Source of the DNA: Larix kaempferi
Taxonomy: Eukaryota > Streptophyta > Pinopsida > Pinales > Pinaceae
Direction: 5' to 3'
Length of the DNA: 64,000 nucleotides
Assembly (NCBI GenBank): GCA_027924585.1
Contig: BSBM01000191.1
Location: forward strand, 434,001 to 498,000
Part shown: one piece after another, positions 25,570 to 36,053 of the stretch
How the letters are laid out: every line of letters begins with the position of its first letter
Position numbering within the stretch: the stretch's first letter is position 1
Translations under genes and position numbers: made by a program
The notes under the pieces: generated by a model
Databases searched by the model: none
What the model saw: only the letters and a program-made list of their open reading frames with translations
What the model was told of the DNA's origin: nothing

Positions 25570-26819
25570 AATAACATCGTCCTCGGTGTTCCAACACTTC
25601 GGACTATATACCCACTTTACACATGATTCAAAATTCACAAAATGTGACAGGTCTGTCCTGCGTTTCATCCCTTTACTTTGAGCTTTCGGTACCAATTCCT
25701 TTGGCTTCCATAATCGTTCCTGCTGGCTTTGATCGGCTATCTCTGCAGGTGGGAATTTCCCTAGAACAATCCCTTTCCGTTATTCACCTTCCAGCTGATC
25801 TACAAGTCTGGAATTTCATGGATGCCATCTTTCTTGTTGTCCCGGCAACTATCTGAGGAGGACTTCCCGCCAAAACAAATAGCTTATGGTCTGCTGCCAT
25901 GATCATGGTGCACAAATGGCTCTCTCTTTTCTCACCAGCAACACTTGGCTAGTAATAGCTGTAATCAATGGCTTTCAATTTCTCACCTGTGAGACTCATC
26001 ATGGCAATTCCTGTTAGGACAAGCATAACACAATGTTAAAATTAGTCAATTATTTTTCTAATTGACTTGGAATGTCCATGCTTTACTCAGAAGACTTCCA
26101 CACATTTCATGCTTTCCCACATACACATGAACTCATTCATGTTTATCCTTTTACAAGAAAATAACTATTTCAGCATTCACAATTCATTTCAAGCAATGAA
26201 ACACAATTTGTTTCATTTATGACATGCACTCAACAATCCTTTGTTTCTGAGATGCATTAGTCAAAAGGAAAGAGAAGAGTAAGATTTTCCCCCTCTTAGT
26301 CTTGTTCCAATCCGGAGCCACACCATCACTCGTGGTTCTATGCTCCTTAGCCTCTTTGATTTCAATGTGAACGCTTGACTTTCCCTTTCTTGGCTATGAC
26401 ACTTTAGTGTCTAAGGTCTGTCTAATGACTTTCAACTAGGGAACCCTTCCCCATTGTTGCTTATAGAACCTTTGGCTGTTAGGACCCACACAGTTCCACT
26501 AGCACCATCTTTCATTACTGCTCATACTGAGCTCCCTAGGACAATCATATGTCCCCATGCATCCTCCAGATGCTTTCATAGTCCCTGCTTCCAGCAATAC
26601 CTACACTCAAACATTGAGTCAATTCACATGTTTAGTGTATTTTCATAGGGTTTATCTCCAAATGAGAATTTAAGAAATCATAATTAAATCATATACACAT
26701 GTATATTCATAAGCAAGAGTTGCAAGATAAACAAATACTTATCTTTATTGGATGTCTTCACTTTATCCCACAGGATCCTTCTTCGCTTTCCAAGCATTGG
26801 ATTTCCCGTGGATACAACA
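25570..26819. other. Element E interior, no gene seen
   Basis: About 1.25 kb without motif-bearing ORFs on either strand. Likely non-coding element RNA. Confidence 0.5.
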
Positions 26820-27870
26820 ATGAATGTTGGGCCAGCACACAGGCTACTCCACAACCATTCGATCAGGAAATGCCAGGCCAGTACGCTGACTGGTTTTATC
26901 AATTGTTTAAGGGAATGTTTGGCCAGCACGCCGGCTGCTCCACAACATTAAGTGGTTAATGTTCCCACCAACTATTCTCTGAATTTACCAAGAATTTTAT
27001 AGCGCCCAACCAGTTACTCTCTGGCTTTACCAAGAATTTATAGCTCCAACCAGTTACTCTCTGGCTTTACCAAGCATTTATAGCTCCAACCAGTTACTCT
27101 CTGGCTTTACCAAGCATTTATAGTTCTTTCAGGGTCCTTGATTCCTGTAATGGCCAAGGTTTCCAATAAAGAAACAACAATGCATTAGCTTGGTTGCCAT
27201 AAGACTTATACCTGAAGTCTTCATTATTCCAAACAAGATATAAATGAAAATGAATACTTATCTGTATTGTGCATTTCTCCTCGCTACTCCACAGTTTTCC
27301 TTCTTTGCTTTACAAGCCTTGGATCACCTATGGGGTGGATGCTTGGCCAGCACACATGCTGCTCCACAACATCATCCGAATAGGTAATGCCAAGCCAGTG
27401 CGCCGACTGGGTTTATCAGGCATCCCAAAAATCAGTATGCTAAGCCAGTGCGCCGACTGGGTTTATCAAGCATTTCAAAAATCAGTATGCTAAGCCAGTA
27501 TGCCGACTGGGTTTATCAAGCATTTCAAAAATCAGTATGCTAAGCCAGTATGCCGACTGGGTTTATCAAGCATACAATAACCATTTCCAAGCCAGTTCTC
27601 TGACTGGGTTTGTCAGGAAATAACACCCTTCACCAATACCTCCACAACATGCAAGTAACCAATGCCAAGCCAGTACACCGATTGGGTTTGTCAAGCATTA
27701 ATTTAACAACATGCCAAGCCAGTACACCGACTGGGTTTATCAGGCATTCAACAACCTTTCGCCACAACACTTAAATAACCAATGCCAAGCCAGTACACCG
27801 ACTGGGTTTATCAGGCATACAACAACCATTTCCAAGCCAGTACATCGACTGGGTTTATCAGGCAATATGA
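26820..27870. repeat. Tandem hairpin array in element E
   Basis: Two repeat types follow each other. About 27000-27125 holds three or so 40-bp units with CCAG-TTACTCT-CTGG. About 27385-27860 holds units with CCAGT-(6 nt)-ACTGG followed by GTTTATCA(A/G)GCAT; three of these are exact 50-bp repeats starting at 27441, 27491 and 27541. Further copies lie near 26880. The stem halves are nearly constant, while the six loop bases vary (ACGCTG, GCGCCG, ATGCCG, TCTCTG, ACACCG, ACATCG). Confidence 0.75.
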
Positions 27871-30800
27871 ACAACATAATATGATTACGTGGCTCATTCT
27901 CTCATGCAAACCAATGGTTCCCTCCAGTAACTCCATAGGTGACTCACTTGACTGCAGGCTATCATGGCCCCACAATACCCACTCACACTACACAAGGATG
28001 GTACCCCCTTTTTTGCAACACAGCTCCTCGGGCCTATCCATCCCTTCTAGTGTCCTTCAGTGTGAGCATAGAAAGGTTACCACTGCCCATACGGTCCTCT
28101 TGAGCACCCTTTCCTCACTTTGCCTCTTACGTGCAACACCAAATTGCATCTATGTAAGCTAATAGCACAAGAAGGATAAGCAGACTCATCAGTATTGCTG
28201 CTCAAAAATCGTAATCATATTTCATATCATTCACTATCAAGTATTGAAACACCAAGAATGCATCCATTCCCTTAGGGTGTAGTCAATATTGAAACCCTAA
28301 CATAACCCACCACCCAAAAGGTATGCATCCCTTTCCGATGTGAGCCATGTAGGCCTTAGTCACACTCAAGAAGTCTGGAACAATAATGAAATAATAAAAC
28401 ATGCTCTGCATATTAATAACCAGACATGTATATCCTTAGTTAGGGTTACCGAATACTCATTCGTTTCACAGATGTATATTTTCTTCATTGGCGAAGAATG
28501 GGGCTCCCTTCTTTGAGTCAACAGTCCTTCGGTTTGCCACCCCAATCTTTTCACATGCCATAACCCACACATGCCTTCTTGGCATAATTTAGTGTCTCAC
28601 TCACATGCTTTACCAACATGCAGTTTGGATGAGACATTATCAACATTTACAATGGCGTTTCACCCGAAACCCATTTCCAAAGCATGGGATCCTTCCCATC
28701 TAGTTTGGCTTCTGCAGGCCATCACACATGGTCTTCCTGCAATTTGTCATCCTAGCACACTTTATCAAATAGCCAAACAGTCAACAACATTTAGTAATAA
28801 GATTCAAATATGATTGTTCCATAACCAATCAATAGCATTAATAATTAAATTCAATATGAATTTACAATTCTGTCTCCTACATAAATTGATTTGCTTAGCA
28901 ATGAGTCTCTCCTCATATTGTTTGGCTCTTGTAAGTGGTATCACTCTACCCATTATGGTTTCACCCTTGCTACCATACCTGAACATCCACCTACAGCATG
29001 TCCTCCTGACACAATTCTATATAAGCCAAACAATCATTAGCAATTATAAGCAAATTCTCAAATCTAAAATTTGTAACTCTGTTTTCCTACATAAATTAGA
29101 TTTGCAACTATGAGACTATTCTCATAAACTTAAACCAAACAATTTTCAGATTCATTTCATGCGTAAATTTACAACCATGAGAACCTTCTCATAACCTTTG
29201 GCTTTTGCACATGGTAGATCCCGGTCTTTACTATGGACTTATCCTCATTGCCATACGCAAGACTTTTCTACCTGAAAACTGAAACTTCAATCAGCCAAAC
29301 ACATTCTGAGTATCTACGCACATAATCATTCATTGCCATAACAGTCACTGAAGTGATCTCAAAATTATAATACTCAATAATTCAAACACCTTCAGTTGTT
29401 TAACATTTGAAATGCAATGAAATATATATACATTTCTATATATGCATCATTATCACAATAGAATTTCAAGACATAGTCACACTATCCATGCAACTTAAAT
29501 GAATCGTAAATACTCATTATTTCACAGTCATATCATTCATACAACTCTGTCCTTCCACAGAGCATTCTAGCAGCCCATCGATCATGATTTGGCTCTTCAT
29601 GTACTTACTATTCTGCATTACCATAATCAGGACCACTAGTCCTCACTTGCTTTGGTTATTAGGCACATAACCAACATACACATGGCATGATATAAATTCA
29701 TATGAATGCATTGAGATTTATAAACAGTCATAGGGTGTAAGGATCATTTCCTTCACTTACCCACACCTCACCAAGCTTGGTAAGTTAACAGTCCCAATCG
29801 GTATTCCATATCACATGCAAACTAACTCAACATAGCTCAAACATAGTTGAAGAGATCTTTCGAAATTCTCTTTCAACATTCATGCAATTTGGCACCAATA
29901 ATCATTACCTGCATGGTTACCATTAACATCGCCTGATGTCACCTGATCAGTTGGCCTCTTAGCAAGGCTGCTCAGTCATTTTTCCAACTTTATGATCATA
30001 GATTTGTTGCACCATCCTTTCTGCATAAGGTTGTTGGCTTCATGCAACAACATCCTCAGCACATTTAGCCATGCTCTTTGTTATCTTTGGTCCTACAGCC
30101 AATACCAACATCAATAGTGATTATCAACCACAATATTCTCCATTAGTGGTTCATTGCATATGCAGACTTCATTATTCTACCAATATGCAATATCCCATTT
30201 ATGCACAAGCATTCCCATATGCACTACGCAATGTTTGTTAAGGTGCCATCTAGTGCATATACATCTATGTAATCCCTTACATTTTTAACATTTTTATGCC
30301 ATATGACAATTTTATAATTATAAGTATGATAACAAATAGGGGTTTAAAGAATTCTTCCCTTTTCGATCCCTCATTGTAACATGGAATTCCTCTTCCATAT
30401 CATGCAATTGTAAAAATTGTCCATATTGACAACAAAATTTGTTTGTCAAAACAGCCGCTGGCACTCTTCTGCACTAAATATCTATGATATATGTAGATCT
30501 CATTCAAACTTTGGTCATGCATCATTGTTCCCTACTGGACAAGATTTCCAATGCCTGTCTTCATGCTCCATTCCGACATCAGGTGCGGAAACTACATCTC
30601 TTCAAAAATGACAACTTTCACTCCAATTCTCCACATTTTACACAGTTGTATTTTGGTCCAGAATGCCAACTTTAGCCACCTGCGGGAGAAAAATCTATGA
30701 GGAATCACAAAAACTTATCTATCGGGCAAAGTTATTCCATATAGCAAGGAACACTCAGAAATTCACGGATTTCAATTCCGATGCACCATTCATCTTGTAT

Positions 30801-31339
30801 GAATTTCTGGGTTTTACTACTTCTCACTTTTCACATTTTTCCAAAATTCCAAATTTTGGGCCAAAAATGGCTATCTCCCAAACGGTACATTTCTGGGAAA
30901 TCTTCGTCTAACGGAAACTGTCCATCTTAATGAGAATATGAAATGTCTAGTTCAGTAATTTTTTTGATTCCCACATCTAGGGTCACTTTTACTATCCACC
31001 AGCTTTTCAAAATCTCGAAAAAGTGGTCCGGAATAGTGTTTTTTGGCCTTCTTGCTCACCCCGACTTCACATCCCTTGGATTTTGGCTCCAAGATTCTGA
31101 ACTTAACATCGTACCTGCTTCATGGCCGCGCCTGATCAATTTTAGCTCAAACCGACCTTCCATCAAGCCTCGGGACTCCGTCCTTCAAAAGTCACTATTA
31201 TCCATTTTCTGTCAAATCGGAGTGTAACGGGCTCGGGGTCTTCACTGATTCTTTCATGGCCTTCGTCAATGGCCTCTGAGCCCCACAGGAATCATTCTAT
31301 TCTAAGCCTGGATGTTCCTTCTATCCAAAAATCAAGTTT
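27871..31339. other. Element E interior, no gene seen
   Basis: About 3.5 kb of AT-rich DNA with only short ORFs lacking motifs (such as 30943-31227 +). I see no RNA gene or protein domain. Confidence 0.5.
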
Positions 31340-31350
31340 TGGTCACTTTA

Positions 31351-31960
31351 CTCTTTTTTTTTTCTTTTTTTCTTTTTTCTTTTTTCTTTTTTTCCTTGTC
31401 CTGCCACCGTTGCGGGGCGGTTCGCTGAACGCTCCCGCAATTGCGGAGCCATTCGGCGAATGCTCTCGCAGTTGCGGAGCCATTCGGCGAATGCTCCCGC
31501 AGTTGCGGAGTGATTCACAGAATGATTCCGTTGCGGAGCGATTCGGTGAATGCTCTCGCAGTTGCGGAGCCATTCGCGGAATGCTTCCGCCGTTTCGGAA
31601 CGGTTTGCCAAATGCTTCCGAAATTTCGGGGCGATTCGGTGAAGTCTTCCGCAGTTGCGGAACGACTTGCGAAACTCTTCCGCAAATTTCGGGCCCACTC
31701 GCCAAACTCTTCTGCGTTGCAGAACGATTCGCGGAATCCTTCTGCGATTTCGGAAGAGAATTCCTTCCGCAATTTCGGGGCGGTTCGTGGAACTCTTCCG
31801 CAAATTTCGGAATGATTTCCCGAACTCTTCCGCATTGCGGAATGATTCGCAGAATACTTCCACAGTTTCAGAAGGGAATTCCTTCCGCAATTTCGGAAGA
31901 GAATTCCTTCCGCAATTTCGGAAGAGAATTCCTTCTGAAAATTTCGGGCAGAACTCATAG
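31351..31960. repeat. Pyrimidine tract and GC-rich degenerate repeats in element E
   Basis: A T/C run (31351-31398) is followed by repeats built on GTTGCGGAGCCATTCGGCG, initially with 31-bp spacing (31441, 31472, 31503) and then degenerating into TTCCGCAATTTCGGAAGAG units up to 31950. Long ORFs exist in all frames simply because the unit lacks stop codons. On the element's strand this lies just after the PBS, in the 5' leader. Confidence 0.7.
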
Positions 31961-32072
31961 AAACTTAGAAAAATTTTTGAAAATTTTCTTAACTATCAGT
32001 GCTGAGCAAGAAGCATACTTACCTCTGCAACTATGACAGGTAGCCCATAAAGGCCCAATGCTGCAACCAGCA

Positions 32073-32084
32073 GCTCTGATACCA
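32073..32084 (-). other. Element E primer binding site
   Basis: The minus strand reads TGGTATCAGAGC, three bases inside the LTR; initiator tRNA-Met type. Confidence 0.9.
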
Positions 32085-32087
32085 AAC

Positions 32088-33473
32088 TGTAATGTACCCA
32101 CCTGCTGACCCAATGCAAGGAAGGAAACATGGCACTAAAATCTGGGCATTTCATATAACTCAGCCCACTAATTAGAATCATAAGAATTTAAACATGGGTG
32201 TGCGGATACAAATTAGGCAATATGCACAGCGAAATTTAAAACTAATCCACACACACAATTCATGCCCATCCAGCATATCAAAACAATAATCAAATTGATG
32301 CATTGCAGAAGTAAATACATAGACATAAAACACTTAATTTCATTGTGCAATTGTCCCAAGCAACTAGCTATGTCGCTGCAATGTTCCACCCAACCATAGG
32401 CTCTTCGACAGCTTATACTGAGTCCGTCCGAAGGCCACCCCCGAGCTGGGCATGATTCTCACAAGGAAAGGGAACATTCCAGCTCACACACAGCCCATTA
32501 ACCATTTCATCTCAGCCAAGCCAGTCCAACTGGGTTTATCAGGCTACACTTGAACAATGGATGCTTATTCTCAAGTTCAAGCCAGAACAATGGATTACCC
32601 ATTACCCATACCCCAACATACTCTTTCTTCTCACAGCAAAATGATCATTGACAGGGTTACACATTTACAACAGAGGTGTTCACAAAACAGGGTCCACATT
32701 GGCTCTCCCAACTCGTGGTTCACCCAAGAGAACTATGGAATTTCGATTTCAACCCCAGGGAGCAAAACCGACTTCTCCCCACTGGTCAGGATCCTTTCCA
32801 ATGGCCTAAATGACCTCCAGGAAGACCCAAAAATGTTATGTTTTCTTCCCCACTGGTAATCAATACAAAAACGCCCCCTTCCCAGGTAAAAAGATGAAGG
32901 GAAACCCATAAAACCATGGAGGAAAACGCCCAAGCAGCTAGGGCTGCGTGAGGGAGCAAGACTGATGGTTGCATAATGGCTTAGAGAGAAATTTCGTGGC
33001 TCTATTCTTGCCCAAGGAGACAAACGCGTTTTTCCATAAAGGGTGGCTTTCCCATACCCGAATTTGGACAGCCATACCTCTCCATTCCCAAGGCATTAAC
33101 TACCTCAACCAACTCTTGGGAGAAATCAAGGGTTGGGTACAAAAGTCAACATGGGTAGTTGAGGGTTTGATGGGTTCTCTCATTGACACTTGGCTTGACC
33201 TGATTGGCTCAATGGTTTGAATGTTTTCCCCCCCAATTCCTTGTGAAATCATGTCCCCATCTCTTTGTTGCATTGCATAGCTAGTTGTGGGTATTTTTAT
33301 TAAAATGCATATTACATGATATTTGAATTTCCAATGTGCATTGCTAGCACACAAACCATATGCATCACTAAATCAATGGCGGGGCCTTGGCCTTGAGCTC
33401 CTCACCATGATTTCATAACAATATTACATCAGTTATAATGTTAATTCCATGGGGTCAAACTAGGGACATTACA
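32088..33473 (-). repeat. Element E 5' LTR
   Basis: 1,386 bp direct repeat. The hairpin motif near 32519 is intact here (CCAGTCCAACTGG). Confidence 0.93.
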
Positions 33474-34799
33474 CGCCAGCTTTTCCACATGAGTATATCT
33501 CAGCTCAGCGTCTACTAGATTTCGACTAAGGTAATAGATGACATGCTCGACAAGCACATCATCCACCTGAACCAAGACCATGCCAATCGTCTCTTGAGAC
33601 GTGGCCACATAAAGGATAAAATCTCGTGCGAAGTCTGGTGGACTAAGCACAGGGGCCGATACCAAAGCTTTCTTAAGGGCGTCGAAAGACTGCTGGGATC
33701 GCCCATCCTAGATAAAAGGTGTGTCCTTCTTCAATAAGCACGTGAAACCTTTGGTAAGATTAGCATAATTGACTACGAAACAATGTAGAAAAGTGGCTCT
33801 CCCTTGGAGGCCCTGAAGTTGTAACAAATTACGTGGAGGCGGCAACTGAAGTATTGCCTCAACTTTTAGAGTATCGACTCTAATACCCTCTTTCGAAACT
33901 ATGAAGCCCAGAAGGCGACCCGTCCTTACAGCAAAAATGCATTTGTTAGTATTCAATCGAATCTTGTATCGTATACATCGTTCGAGAATCATGTGGAGGT
34001 GCTTGGGGTGGTCCATTCTCTTGCGAGAATGGCCGGAAATATCATCCAAGAAAACCTCCATAATCATTTTAAGATCGTGAAAGGCGTAGGTCATGGCGCG
34101 CTGAAACATAGCTCCAGCTTTTTTAAGGCCAAAGGGCATTTTTCGGTATGCAAACGTTCCCCAAGGACAAATAAAAGTTGTCTTATGTTGATCCTCAGGT
34201 TCAATTTGAATCTAGTTATATCCGGAAAATTCGTCCATGAAGGAAAAAATCTCACTCTCGGCACAAGCATCCAAGATTTGGTCTATGAATGGTGTGGGGA
34301 AGTTGTCTTTCAGACATGCACGGTTCAAATCCCTAAATTCGGTGCATACACGGATCGTTCCCTGCTTCTTATCCACAGGAACGAGGTTTGACACCCATTC
34401 GGTAAGGGGAATGGGGTAGATGAAACTAGCTTTGAGCAGTTTCTACACCTCTGCCTTGATAGCGACTGTTTTTCTAGGGTTCACAGCACGTAAGCATTGT
34501 CGAACCAATTTAGTGTTGGGATACGTTCTAATTTCATGTTCAACAATGCGGGGGTCTATTCCTGGCATCTCCTCATATGACCAGGCGAAAGCTTCCCGGA
34601 GTTCTGTAAACAATTCAGTGTAAATAGCAATCTCCTTAGGAGTGCAATCGTCACCGATGTAGACATTCTCAACTAGTCTGGGAGTACGAGAGATATTGAT
34701 CGACGTAGTTGGGGAAATGTTAGCCATATTCCCTTCTGCAAACACATCATGCGACTCCAAAAGAGCCACAGGGTGACCAACCATCTCTTCCAGAGTCAT
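33474..34799 (-). pseudogene. Element D reverse transcriptase and start of RNase H
   Basis: Continuous frame with gag-pro. TAG stops lie at 34443, 34212 and 33708. Motifs: VSNLVPVDKKQGTIRVCTEF and RDLNRACLKDNFPTPFIDQI (fingers), KMPFGLKKAGAMFQRAM, the catalytic MEVFLDDISGHS, LLGFIVSKEGI, and then the RNase H start FILYVATSQETIGMVL and SRNLVDAELRYTHVEKLA. The frame is cut at 33474 by element E and resumes at 24168. Removing E plus one 5-bp flank keeps the frame in register. Confidence 0.9.
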
Positions 34800-34811
34800 C
34801 CTAAACTCTTC

Positions 34812-36053
34812 TCATTCCGCAAGCTCGAGTTTGGGAAGGAAATAAGAGCGATGGTGCATATCTTCCCAAGGTCTCTCACTACCACACATGGCCTCCATAA
34901 TAGCTTCATCAGAAGGAAAAGTATCATCGAGACAATCATGGGAACAAGATGAGTTGGCTACCCAAACCGGCAGCGTGACAAGATCTTCCTCGACTATCTG
35001 GGAAGAAAGATCCGGTTCTGCAGTGGCTTGTTGAATATGTTGGTAAGCAAGCTCAACTACAGACAGTGGCATAGACATCCCGACATGCGAAATGTTTCCA
35101 GACGTGGAACTCGTGGACGGTAAAGTCCACGGATCATTGAAATAAGAAGTCTGAAAAGACATATTATGCGAAGGAGGAGACGCATCGTCGGTAATGGTTC
35201 CAATAAAATTCACAGGTGTGGAAAAATCATAAGTTCCCATCAATGAAGGGTACATGCCAACAACCATGTTCCCAGTTGCCGGTTGAGAATGAGTAACCTG
35301 CGGGACTATGGATCCCGTGGATGCTGTGGAAGAGGAGTTAACGTAATCTATCTGATCGATGGTCGCAATCTTGCCTTCGTGAGGAAAGCAGATAACTCTG
35401 AATATAGTGGACGCAACAGCTTTCATGGCATACATCCAATTCCGACCCAGTAAAAGGTTGTAGTCGATGGGCGCATCAACCACCTCAACTTCAATAGGCA
35501 CAGACTTACCTCCCAAGGAGACAACAAGGGAAGGGATAATTCCATGCGGCTTAAATGAATGACCGTCGATTGCAGTGAGTGTGGTTCTAGACGTGAGTAG
35601 GGAAGGAGAGCCAAGAGCTTTCCAACAAGCTAATGACATTACTGACGCAGAGGCACCTTCTCCAACCATAGTACGTTTGACAAAACTATGAAGGCACAAC
35701 ACTTGGATTTGAAAAGCCACGTGGTAGGGTAAGCGAGGTTGAACATCAGTAGTATCGAACTTGATAACAGTGGGACTTCCCCCATCCTGAACTTCTAATG
35801 CACTCAAAAGAGCATGCTTCTAAGAAGGACAGGCTTGCAAAACTTCAAGATCCGACATGGCACATGGATTTTGGCCCAAATCTTCTATGATGGAGTAGTT
35901 GTGGGCGGCTCGAGCATTAGGATTATGCGTAGAGCGCTTAAGAACACCTTTCGGTATCTACGGCATAATAGAGGGCTTCTCGATATGCAAGGAATTGTCA
36001 GGAGGAGGGGGAGGCTCACTCCCCAAATTGGGTTGTGGTGCATCATAATCGCA
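34812..36053 (-). pseudogene. Element D protease region
   Basis: Same frame as gag, with TAG stops at 35958 and 35820 and a TGA at 34812. The retropepsin region shows KRTMVGEGASASVMSLACW and, 80 or so residues later, YNLLLGRNWMYAMKAV. In related Tat proteases the active-site stretch usually reads V-D-E-G-A-S; here the Asp position (codon 35661-35663) is Gly, so catalysis is probably lost. The region between 35370 and 34812 is a Ser/Thr-rich linker to RT with no recognisable domain. Confidence 0.75.

Larger units (their letters stand above)
24169..33473 (-). mobile_element. Element E: 9.3-kb non-autonomous LTR retrotransposon (LARD-like)
   Basis: LTRs of 1,386 bp each (24169-25554 and 32088-33473), TGTAATGT...GGACATTACA, roughly 97 per cent alike where compared. 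Flanks are CATCA (24164-24168) and CGCCA (33474-33478), which differ by two transitions. The insertion is confirmed because the RNase H frame of D is restored across it. The PBS on the right and PPT on the left give minus orientation. The 6.5-kb interior contains no Gag, protease, RT, RNase H or integrase motif in any frame, which is the definition of a large retrotransposon derivative. It contains tandem hairpins and GC-rich repeats instead. Confidence 0.9.

Noticed and set aside
31269-32036. 255-codon ORF on + and overlapping ORFs on both strands
   Set aside because: Open in every frame because the GC-rich repeat unit has no stop trinucleotide; translations are repetitive and have no domain.
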